From Glandiceps talaboti (Eukaryota; Hemichordata; Enteropneusta; Spengelidae): a DNA stretch of 64,000 bases. This document shows, piece after piece, positions 11,654 to 22,900 of this stretch (within the stretch, counting starts at the first letter, position 1; each line of letters begins with the position of its first letter). Under the pieces are notes generated by a model, which saw only the letters and a list, made by a program, of their open reading frames with translations, had not been told where the DNA came from and did not search any database. The position numbers were made by a program, and so were the translations under genes. The stretch covers positions 23,349,175-23,413,174 of the forward strand of contig NC_135560.1 in NCBI RefSeq assembly GCF_964340395.1. The letters run 5' to 3'.

Positions 11654-12186
11654 CTCGGTGAGTATCAATCTGCTAAGACAGTGCTCTATACCGCAGTGGC
11701 AGAGCGTAATAGTTTTGGTAGTACTGGAACTCTTTCTTGGTTGTAACTCGGAGTTTCACGCATGGCGCGATCATCAGACAACAATATATATAGTTTGTAT
11801 ATATAATACACACTGATAATATTTTCCTTGTAAGTAATCATTCCGTGGCATGGCATGATTGATTATAAACTTATACTGTATTTAGACACAAAGAGTTAAA
11901 TATTTAAATTTCCGTCTTTTCTGTAGGAACCGACCGACCCAACTACACTGTCTTAGAAAACGAGCCAATCTGCTTGTACAGAAATTATGTATTATCGCAA
12001 CTATTATTTTAATGTAGTGTACCATATAATTGTACATCACCAGAATGTGGGGAGGGTGAGGGGTACCGTATAATTGCACATATAAAAATCTCCGTTTAGC
12101 TTTTGGGTGGAGAGGGTTGTAGCTACGAAATGTTTTGGCATTTCGGGGTAGGGGGGTAGGTCATGATTTGTTTTTTGAGAACGCGA

Positions 12187-12201
12187 TGGGGGGGGGGGGG
12201 G
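12187..12201 (+). repeat. Poly-G tract
   Basis: About 14 consecutive G bases within the GC-richer patch 12110-12205. Confidence 0.8.
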
Positions 12202-12394
12202 GCTGTGAAAAAGTGACCTTGCCCCGCAGTAGATTCTGCACGTCCACTTATGATAAGAAAAAGAACATACTGTTCTATCAAACCACGACCTGTGAACGAA
12301 AGGTCAAAGGTTATTGACCTCAACATTATAAGCTGCTATTGAATACCATGTCATTACCAATAAGGTGTATTAAGTTACAACATTTAATTGACGA

Positions 12395-12396
<2 letters not shown>

Positions 12397-12451
<55 letters not shown>

Positions 12452-12454
12452 TAC

Positions 12455-12545
<91 letters not shown>
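12397..12545. repeat. (AC)n followed by (TA)n
   Basis: A CA tract (about 12397-12447) passes through CATA units into a TA tract to 12545. Confidence 0.95.
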
Positions 12546-12549
<4 letters not shown>

Positions 12550-12990
12550 ATCTCAACTAACATTTTGTTTGTATCGTGAGTTCACTTTGACCTTAACAAG
12601 ATTGGTTTTCTTGGCTATTAAAGATTATATACTATATACATGATATCTGTAAAGGGTCTTTACTTTGGTGTTTTCTTGTCACATAAATGTAAATGTAAGT
12701 GTTTGCATCGAAATGCAATAGGTGTGATGTCAGAATGTGAGTACTATTGGTATGATGGTGTGGTCATGTCATATTCTGAAGAATTGAATGCAATGATTTG
12801 TAGTGCGTCCAACTAATCAAAGATATGCGAACATGGATTCTCAAACAGTCACACGTAAATAAACCACTCCGACCGAGCGAGATTTATCGGATTATGCTTT
12901 AAATTTGATTGCAAATGCTAAAGTTCAACATCACAGTCCTTGAAACGAATGTAAGCTCTCGTTCCCTTAACGTACGGAGTTCGCTTAATA

Positions 12991-13119
<129 letters not shown>

Positions 13120-13521
13120 ATTAGTTTACCCAAATAGAAATCATTGTGAATGATAACAGAATACATACCTGAAAAAGTCTGTTTACTACACAGAAAGTCT
13201 ATACCACAAACAAAAAGTCTATACCTCTTTGAGTTTAAGTTTCACTCGTACTGTTCTACCAAAATGTTTCAACGATTTCCTGTGGAGAGTTTTTCAATCT
13301 GAGGTGGATAGGAATATTATTCCACGTTGTTGCACGTGCGTATCGTGAAAGTAGGCTGGATTTTCATTGTTGACTCAAGGTTTTGTCAAAGTAATATTAC
13401 CTTGAAAATAATTGATTACAAATATAGCTAGTAAATAATAATTTCAAGTAGCATGGGGAAATAAAAACATTAAGATCGGACCAGTAACAAGCAATCACTG
13501 TCGGACAGCGGTGTATCAATT

Positions 13522-13815
13522 AGGGAGTCTTCAGTAATTACAAGGGGGGATTCGAGCGCAGTCTGTCGCCTAAAATGTGACCCTCTCCGATTCCATGGCC
13601 GTGGCAGTGGTTGGACGTGGCAGTGGAAGGGTGTGGCAATGCTGGGAAGCAGAATGCAAAAAAAAGTTAGATTACAAATTTGTTCAGACTCATGGTAAAA
13701 TATGACCCTCCCCTTTCTCAGTTTTAAAAAAAATGAAGTCCTCATCTAAGAACTGATTTATGAAATCTGAACTATCCCAATTCCCTCCCCACCTGCTGTA
13801 ATGACTGAAGGCTTC
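13522..13815. mobile_element. MITE-like element with about 20-bp terminal inverted repeats
   Basis: The left end reads AGGGAGTCTTCAGTAATTAC. The reverse complement of the right end reads AGGAAGCCTTCAGTCATTAC, so the ends are inverted repeats with three mismatches. The 294-bp interior has no coding capacity but repeats a TATGACCCTCCC motif. Related fragments lie at 3530-4325 and about 9980. The superfamily is unknown and no clear target-site duplication is seen. Confidence 0.6.
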
Positions 13816-13989
13816 CTTATCGTGGACAATGCGTGTACAAAGTTGAGTGTTGTTCACTTGTTATCTGAATCAAACTCATAATTTTATGAAAGGTCACGAA
13901 GGCAGAGGTCGTGAGGAATTAAATATTTAACATTGAGAACGCCACAATTGACCGCATTTGCATTTCACATCAAGATAATAATCTTTATT

Positions 13990-14237
13990 TATACTGGATA
14001 GTTCTTTAAGCATTTAAACACTTGTCTCCCAAGAAGTCCAGTGAGGGCCATCCCTCATGGGTTCAGTGTTAATGCAGGAGGAAACCGGAGTACCCGGGGA
14101 AAACCTGCGTTGTTCGGTAGAGTCAAACTGAACGACACTCTTCTTACTTTTATTTTATTTATCGTGGTAAATTTAATCGAACCCCGACCGCAGTGGTAAG
14201 AGGCAAGTGGTTTAACCACTAGGCCACCGACAACCCT
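13990..14237 (-). mobile_element. tRNA-derived SINE, copy 2
   Basis: Minus-strand copy of the family at 4841-5059. The tRNA-like head is at the right end (GTGGCCTAGTGGTTAAACC A-box region, GGGGTTCGATT B-box region), followed by the same body blocks and the same AAAGAACTATCCAGT end. A short AAGATAA occurs on both sides (near 13970 and 14228), a weak candidate target-site duplication. Confidence 0.75.
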
Positions 14238-14276
14238 AAAGATAAGGCTGATATTCAGATAGCTGGGAAGGGTACA

Positions 14277-14416
14277 TACATACGTACGTATGTACGTATG
14301 TATGTATATGTATGTATGTATGTATATGTACGTACGTACGTACGTACGTACGTACATACATACATACATATACATACATACATATACATACATATACATA
14401 CATATACATACATACA

Positions 14417-14447
<31 letters not shown>

Positions 14448-14502
14448 GCATACATACATACACATACATACATACATACATACATACATACATACATACG
14501 TA
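14277..14502. repeat. GTAC/GTAT and CATA microsatellite
   Basis: A self-complementary block of ACGT/GTAT units (14277-14352) passes into CATA tetranucleotides. Confidence 0.95.
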
Positions 14503-14559
14503 TAAGAAATTGGACGAATTCTACAGTTGAACACTTTGTGTAATGATCATATTATTAGT

Positions 14560-14627
14560 ACATACATATCCATACATACATACATACATACATACATTTA
14601 CATACATACATACATATATACATACAT

Positions 14628-14662
<35 letters not shown>

Positions 14663-14745
14663 TACATACATACATACATACATACATACATACATACATA
14701 CATACATACACATGCATACATACATACATACATACATACATACAT
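14560..14745. repeat. (CATA)n microsatellite with an internal CA run
   Basis: CATA units with a (CA)n block around 14644-14661. Confidence 0.95.
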
Positions 14746-14953
14746 AAGTGCGGTTTTTTCACCACATTTTTACCTCTAGACACATTACACTATAATCCGA
14801 AAGTACATAATGATAAGTAACACATTTTGTCTGGCATAACACCGGTATTGACATGGAGTCAAGGACATGGAGACATTATTTATATATTTCTTACATTAGC
14901 TTGGCAAAAATGACACGGATCCAACTGATGATAACCTAATGAATCTACAATCA

Positions 14954-14992
14954 TCCATAGACCCTCTATCATGGTGATAGAGGGACTGTGGA
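14954..14992. repeat. Hairpin of the TAGACCCT family
   Basis: An inverted repeat with 18-base arms matching at 16 positions. The left arm is TCCATAGACCCTCTATCA and a short TGG loop separates the arms. Confidence 0.7.
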
Positions 14993-14994
14993 TC

Positions 14995-15344
14995 ATATTA
15001 ATACTCGTCTATTAAACTAAACTATGACCCTTTGCTCTACCTCCATGATAGTCTGTTGCAGCCTATAACGACCAGTATACCCACAGGCACTTGTTTTCCG
15101 AGATATGCCTCAGAATATTTCTATCAGAATACAATAATAGCGATAATATAGATGTGTTTAGCCAACTATATATGAAAGGGGTAAAATTAAACTTGCTTCT
15201 GTCATTGCGCAAGTTCACTCACAGCGAAGTAAACACTTTACTATAGTCTGAGATTTATGTAAACACATGCAAGTAGAAAATGTAGATAAAGATAAAGTTA
15301 GGTTACTTCTACAAATATGTGACAGAAAATGAAATAAGGACATC
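14995..15344. other. Intergenic, downstream of CEP120
   Basis: No exon or element is recognised between the hairpin and the likely CEP120 poly(A) site. Confidence 0.5.
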
Positions 15345-16687
15345 ATAGATCAAAGTAAAAACACTTTATTTTGAAATCAATCATAATTAACGGACGAAAT
15401 GAATATTTGATAATAGTACCATGTAAATCATTCACATATGAACAGAACACCAACTTAATACATAGCAAGAAATTTGGACAAAACAAAACTTGAACACTAA
15501 ATGAAATTAATTTTGATAAAAATATGATATTTAACATCTAGTAGAACCACTTGTACAAAATAAATAACATAAAAATTGATTGACAAACATTTCACATTCA
15601 TAAATTTGGACATCATATTTACTATTGAGGAAATTTTTGACATACAAATATGTACTGGTCTCTCTACGTATTAAACTACTAAAATATATAATTTCATCTC
15701 ATTCTGCTTTCAAGTAAAGTTAATCCACATGGCAGTAAAGATAATTGGCGGTAAAAATCTGACATATCAAAGTGTTTTGATTATAAGACATATAAATATA
15801 TAATGCAGATTTCTAAAAGTACACAGTGGCAGTGCTATCAAAGTATTATGTGAATGGTTTTGGGTGATTCCTAAAGCTACACTAGATACAACTGGAACAT
15901 TTCTTGAAAATGTTTTGTTAGGTACAATAACTTACTCATAATATCGTACACTATAAATTAACCAAAACTTGCTCTTACCAGAACTAGCTCCTGGAGCAAT
16001 GCATGCTGGGAATATTTCACATCCAACATTGCAGGCTGAATGATTAGTAGTACCTTCGCGACAGGCTATCACTGATTACAATGAACAGACCTTGTAAGCC
16101 AATTTTTCATGACTTGGAAGAAATGTACTGAGTGACTTCGGGCACGGGGTTGTTGGAATCTCACTTCCCCAAACTCTTATCTAGCTGGTTTCGTAGATGA
16201 GCCCCCAGCAGTGGGAGTCTGGGTAACCAAGACTATGGTTTCCAAACTTAAAAGGGTTTATAAGAAAATCCAGACGTATGAAAACAGTATCAAATTTCAA
16301 ATGTAAGAATTCTTCTACTGACTGCGGTCTAACAAATGTGCACCTATAACTTACAATGACACAAAGTTTTATCAAGTTATTAAAATATCTCCTATATATA
16401 CAAAACAGTGTCGATTATTACATTATGTTAACAATCTTTTTCTCTCTCTCTAAACAAATCACAATTTTTTTGCCGCAGAAGAAAGTTGCATGATGAAAAA
16501 AAAAAGATTCACATCCCTATTCTCTGTAAGATAGTTTATCCCATGCAACAACAATAATAGGAATATACCATTTTTATGCTGATCTAGGTGGTTTGAAACA
16601 ACATAATATTAATACAGAAATGCGACTGGTTTATATATTTTGCTTAAATTCTATTTTTCATTGATCTACGCATGTATAATTTATTTT
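15345..16687 (-). other. CEP120: Probable CEP120 3' UTR with poly(A) signal
   Basis: The stretch after the CEP120 stop is uniformly AT-rich, without arrays or exons. It ends with AATAAA on the minus strand (15365-15370), 1.3 kb past the stop. Another AATAAA lies only 3 bases after the stop (16680-16685) but is probably too early. The exact 3' end is inferred. Confidence 0.45.
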
Positions 16688-16928
16688 TTAATTTGCTTTC
16701 TTGGCAATAGCCTCTCGTATCTGTTTGTCGAGTTCTGTGATGATTCTGTCATGGTGTGTATAAACACCTGTTCTTAGGAGAGTATCTCGTTCTTCAATTA
16801 ACCTTGCTACATGGTCATCAAGACTTGAATCTAGATCATCTTGTCTTCCAGTTTCCTGTTGATGTCCATTGTTAGCTGTGGCATCTTGAGGTGTTACTTG
16901 CTTCTGTTGTTGTATTTCTTGTTGAAAT
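16688..16928 (-). CDS. CEP120: CEP120 exon 17 (C-terminus and stop)
   Basis: Residues 948-1027. It holds the end of the coiled coil (Gln-rich), an Asp/Ser-rich spacer, and the conserved tail with [14 protein letters not shown] and [14 protein letters not shown], then TAA. The acceptor TTGGCAG lies just right of 16928 and only about 55 bp from a small inserted hairpin element. Confidence 0.93.
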
Positions 16929-19900
16929 CTGCCAAGAAAAAGATTCAATGAATAAATATTACAGCCGTGATCATGATATTAACAGCCTGGAATCCGTTTG
17001 TCTTTCCAGTCACGTTGATTGGAAAGATGAATGTAAAAAATGCAATCTGAATGGATTCCAGGCTAGATATTAACAGTGAAGTAAGGAATATGTTAGTTAT
17101 TCTAGTTAAATTATGGGAAGCAAGAAGTCAGGGTATGGAGGTCGGATTATTACTAGAGAGTCCATTAATATAGAAATTGCATTCACACATTAAATGATGT
17201 TGGGGAGGGTATCTTGCATGAGATATGGGGAGGGTACAAATGTATCTTGCATGAGATATGGGGAGGGTATCTTGCATGAGATATGGGGAGGGTATCTTGC
17301 ATGAGATATGGGGAGGGTATCTTGCATGAGATATGGGGAGGGTACAAATGTATCTTGCATGAGATATGGGGAGGGTATCTTGCATGAGATATGGGGAGGG
17401 TATCTTGCATGAGATATGGGGAGGGTATCTTGCATGAGATATGGGGAGGGTATCTTGCATGAGATATGGGGAGGGTACAAATGTATCTTGCATGAGATAT
17501 GGGGAGGGTATCTTGCATGAGATATGGGGAGGGCATCTTGCATGAGATATGGGGAGGGTATCTTGCATGAGATATGGGGAGGGTATCTTGCATGAGATAT
17601 GGGGAGGGTACAAATGTATCTTGCATGAGATATGGGGAGGGTATCTTGCATGAGATATGGGGAGGGTATCTTGCATGAGATATGGGGAGGGTACAAATGT
17701 ATCTTGCATGAGATATGGGGAGGGTATCTTGCATGAGATATGGGGAGGGTATCTTGCATGAGATATGGGGAGGGTATCTTGCATGTGATATGGGGAGGGT
17801 ATCTTGCATGGGATATGGGGAGGGTATCTTGCATGAGATATGGGGAGGGTATCTTGCATGAGATATGGGGAGGGTATCTTGCATGAGATATGGGGAGGGT
17901 ATCTTGCATGAGATATGGGGAGGGTATCTTGCATGAGATATGGGGAGGGTATCTTGCATGTGATATGGGGAGGGTATCTTGCATGGGATATGGGGAGGGT
18001 ATCTTGCATGAGATATGGGGAGGGTATCTTGCATGGGATATGGGGAGGGTATCTTGCATGAGATATGGGGAGGGTATCTTGCATGAGATATGGGGAGGGT
18101 ATCTTGCATGTGATATGGGGAGGGTATCTTGCATGGGATATGGGGAGGGTATCTTGCATTAAATATGAGTCCTTCATTACAAAACATATATCTTTATGAT
18201 TAGTAACATGTCTTTTATCTCTTCTTCCAGAACTGAGACACTGTACTCTAAATCTTAATAAATAAGTACTGGTTGTTACTTAATATTATTTCCATGAATT
18301 ACACACCTATTTCTTCATCCATAGACCCTCCACCAATGTGGCGGGTCTATGCTTCATCAAATTTCAACAACATATGGCGCTATTAGATTCTATTTTTTTC
18401 TTACAAATTAGACAGCTGTTATCTAGTCCATCCATGAGTTAGGGAGCTGTTAGCTTGTCTATTTTTAACAAGTTAGGGAGCTATTACTTTTATGATTTCC
18501 ACAATTTATGGAGTTGTTAGCTTCTCTGGTTTTTCAACAAGTTAGACAGCAGTTACTTAGTCAAATTTCCAAAAGTTAGGGAAATGTTTAGCAGGTTCTT
18601 TTTCCATGAGTTAAGGAGTCAGTTTTCACCAATAAGGAAGCTATTGCTTAGTTTGTTTTCAACAAGTCAGGTCACTTTTGGCTCTTTCATTTGTCAGAAG
18701 AGTGTCACAATACCTTATTGAGATCATGTTGTTAACTAAGGAATCAAATGATTGTCATTTTTATGACATGCCTAGGTCATAGGTCATAAAACAATTCTAT
18801 GTCATTTTTATGACATCCCTAGGTCAGTCACTTATATATCATGCCTAGGTCAGTCATTTTTATGACATGCCTAGGTCATAGGTCATAAAACAATTCTATG
18901 TCATTTTTATGACATCCCTAGGTCAGTCACTTATATATCATGCCTAGGTCAGTCATTTTTATGACATGCCTAGGTCATAGGTCATAAAACAATTCTATGT
19001 CATTTTTATGACATCCCTAGGTCAGTCACTTATATATCATGCCTAGGTCAGTCATTTTTATGACATGCCTAGGTCATAGGTCATAAAACAATTCTATGTC
19101 ATTTTTATGACATCCCTAGGTCAGTCACTTATATATCATGCCTAGGTCAGTCATTTTTATGACATGCCTAGGTCATAGGTCACACAACTCTATATCGGGG
19201 GTGCGTTCGATGCAACCCAGGGTGCCTCGAGGCACCTCGAGTTGCCCCAAGTTGCGTTCGACTACTACAAGACGTCAAACTCGGGGCGCCCCAAGTCGAC
19301 CCTCCTCATGGAGCAGGGGCAGCTTGGGGATTGGCCTGACCTGACTTGACCCAAGATGGGGACAACATGTGATTGGTTATTGTTATCAATTTCCGTAAGA
19401 ATTATACCGTACGGTATTTTGAGGATATCTTTCCACATTTAGTGAGGAAATAAATTTTCACTTCAAATTGTCTAAAATATTTTGGAAAGACGGACCAAAT
19501 TATTTATCGTGAATCACAGATTTAATTATAGGCTCCCAGGGGTACCCCAAATGCAATAAAATGCGTTCGATTTTCCGAGGTGCCCAAGTGACGTCAGTAA
19601 CCCTGGTCTGAGGCTCCCCGGGGAAGCATAATCGAACGCACCCCAGGTAAGAAGAATTTCAAGAAAACAATGAAAATATTTCTCCTACTTGCTGAGTTCT
19701 CCTTTGATTTCTTCCAACTCTTTCTTTTCTGACTTGACCACTTCTTTTTCTTCTGCCGCTAGATATCTAAGCCTCATATGTTCCAATTCTTGTTGTTGTC
19801 TTTTTAGTCTGGCCTTAGCTTCAGCTTGTTCTTTCTGTTTGAGTCTTGCCAATTCTTTGAGTGCTCTCCCCCATTGTTGTTTGTAATGGATCTTAGACTT

Positions 19901-22900
19901 GGTGACAGAATCCAGCTTTCGTTCAAGTTCCACCTGAAAATTGATAGTTTGAAATTGTTTTGAAAATATTGTCAGCTGATACACAGTTACTAGAAAAATC
20001 AAGGTAGACTTTTTTCTGCCTTCAGTACACTTATATTGATTACTGTTATCAACTTAAAGGAATAGTCCAGTCAGACTTATTTCTGCCTTTAGTACACTTG
20101 TACTGATTACTGTTATCAACTTAAAGTAAAAGTCCAGTCAGACTTATTTCTACCTTTAGTACACTTGTATTGATTACTGCTAGCAACTTAAAGAAATAGT
20201 CCAGTCAGACTTATTTCTACCTTTAGTACACTTGTATTGATTACTGCTTGCAACTTAAAGAAATAGTCCAGTCAGACTTATTTCTACCTTTAGTACACTT
20301 ATATTGATTACTGTTATCAACTTAAAGGAATAGTCCAGTCAGACTTATTTCTGTCTTTAGTACACTTGTATTGATTACTGCTATCAACTCACATATGTTA
20401 GATATATCCTTTATCAGTTCAGTCATTAATTGCTATGTATTGTATTTACCTTTTCTAAAGTAAGAAGGTTTATTTCTGATTGTAATCTAACTTCTGGCTT
20501 GGTGTTGATTTGTTCACGATATATTTGAAAGTCTTTTTCTTTCTCTTCTAGTTTCCTTTCCATTGTTACCAGCTGTTCTTGTAGACGTTGCTTCTGTTCC
20601 TCCAAATCACTCACCTTGGATCTATATCACAAACATTAAGTAACAAAAAGAATATTTATTTGTTTACAGCAGTAATGAGTCAAAAAGGGCTGCTTTACTT
20701 GAAATGTTTGACCAGGAGCAGAAAATGATGCAACATAGGAGCATGGCTTATATAAAATAAATAAAATAAATAAATAAATAAACTTTAATGGCTTTATATA
20801 TGACAACAATACTCACCTTTCTATCTCCACTTGATGTACACAATCATCTTTCATTCTATGAGATGCATCTTTCAGTTCAGCCACTTTTCTTTCATAGTCT
20901 CTCTGTAAATCTGTCCTAAGTCTCATCACTTCAGCTTCATTGGCTGCCAGTTGTCTTTCTCTCTTCTCAACATCAGCTATCGCCAATCTCAGTTGTTCCT
21001 CTAGTCTACTGTACTCATCAACCTAATGTTATCAAAAATTATCAAAAATCCACAAAAAAATAGGTCAAGCCTTGAAAAAAATCATTAAAACATTTACATT
21101 GCAACCTCTATCATCATGATTCCATCAACATATTTTGTAACTTAGTGTATATATTTCTTACAGAACACTTGTTTTCAGATAAGTTTTTGTTTTATTTTAT
21201 TTTCTGTTTTGTAGTTTTATATGTGTGTCTGGGCCATTGGATTAAGACTAGTTCCACTGAACTATTTCCATGGCCCTCACCAGGGAGGGTGACCATGCAA
21301 TATGAAATAATGTTTTTGTCATGTACACTTTCCCAGTCTAAGTTCTGTCATCCTTTTTGGTGAAAATAAAATAAAATTACAACTCTCAATCACAACAGTA
21401 AATAAAAAATGAGAAGGAATAGTATGAAAGACCTCACCTTCTTCCTAACTAAGAGTTCTCTCTCTTTATCTCTTCTCTTCCACTCCTCAGCCAAAGCTCT
21501 CATGTGTGTCACTTCTTTTTCTTTGAGCTGTGACAAAAGATATTGATAATTAACAATCTAATAACATATAGTAAGTTTCTTTTATCTGATGCAAGTTATT
21601 TGTAGTACGATACAATCAGAAGTGATTCCAGTGATACAGGAAAACAACATTTCTATCAAATACTTATATTTTTCTGTACTACAATACATAAATGTTCACA
21701 TATAAGTGATGCCTGAAAGCATTCTCTTTGCTGGTCCAGGTTTAGATCACTTGACAGGTATAGTTTGTGTTCTGCAGTTCTTTCATAGTCCAAGAAAAAG
21801 AAAAAAAATTGTAAACAGTTCACAGTTCTTGTTCATTTAAGAATAGAGACTCAGGTAGGAAGCCATAGGTTTTATGGTAGATTGAGGCTGTTGCGTAATG
21901 CGCTGATAAGAATGTATTATTATGTGCCTTGCATGTATTCCCCCATTTAAATAACAGATAAGGTACCCATACCATGTTATGTTTTCATGACTGTTTGTTG
22001 GTCAATTTATTTGTTAGCAGAATGGATGGATCTTTTTTGAAAAATTACCCATGAGACAAGCACCAAATGAATAGATTTTGGAGATCAAACTGCAGATCTA
22101 GTTTTACATGAAGATTTTAGTGCAGCTAGCATAGGCATTGAGCTCTAACCCTTGAGGGTGCCCTTTTATATTTTTGAACAAAGGGTATGTTTTCATCCTG
22201 AGAACTGAAGCAGTATGCATGCTACTGCATGTCCCTCTAGTTAAGTTGCTATTCACCTGTTGTTCATACAATTCTTCTTGTGCTTCTTTCCACATTTCTA
22301 GTTCCATAGCTGCTTTATATTCCAGTGTATCTCTGGCATCCTTGGGTTCCTCACTTACTTCTTGTGGTTTTGGTTTCGTCTCTACTGTGGTACTCTGTAT
22401 GAGTAAAGACGTGAAAAAACTCGTCAGGTTTTTTGTGACAGTTCTTCTTATACAGTATAATTGTTACGTTACAAATACTACAGAATCATTTTAAACTCTT
22501 TTTTGTGGGTGAAAGTTTTTCCAAGAATAGTAACATTATAATAGTAACACTATGACTATTCATGACTCCTTAGCGATTATTCCATTCAGTGTAAAACATC
22601 TCTCATGAATATTTATTGTTCAACCATGAATAATCATTTTTGCTATCTCCCATGATTCAACAGCCAACAGTAAAGATACCCTATAAAGGCACAAAATTAA
22701 CTTGGTGTTTCTCTGAAATATTTTCTGAGAAAAAGCAAATATTTTCAAATTACCAAAGATTTATTAATGAAATCACAAGTAATTGTAAGTGATGTAAAAT
22801 CATGAAATTACTCTCCAGAACTCAAAAGTTTATGAATATGTCTCTATTTCCTGGAGTGGTTTTCCCTTTTAACATTTGAGAAATAAAATCATATGATAAA

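Noticed and set aside
16680-16685. Poly(A) signal for CEP120 directly after the stop codon
   Set aside because: Only 3 bases of UTR would precede it; the signal at 15365-15370 after a uniform AT-rich stretch is more plausible.
17128-18187. Three overlapping 314-349 codon frames
   Set aside because: They are one 25-bp repeat read in three frames, located inside a CEP120 intron.
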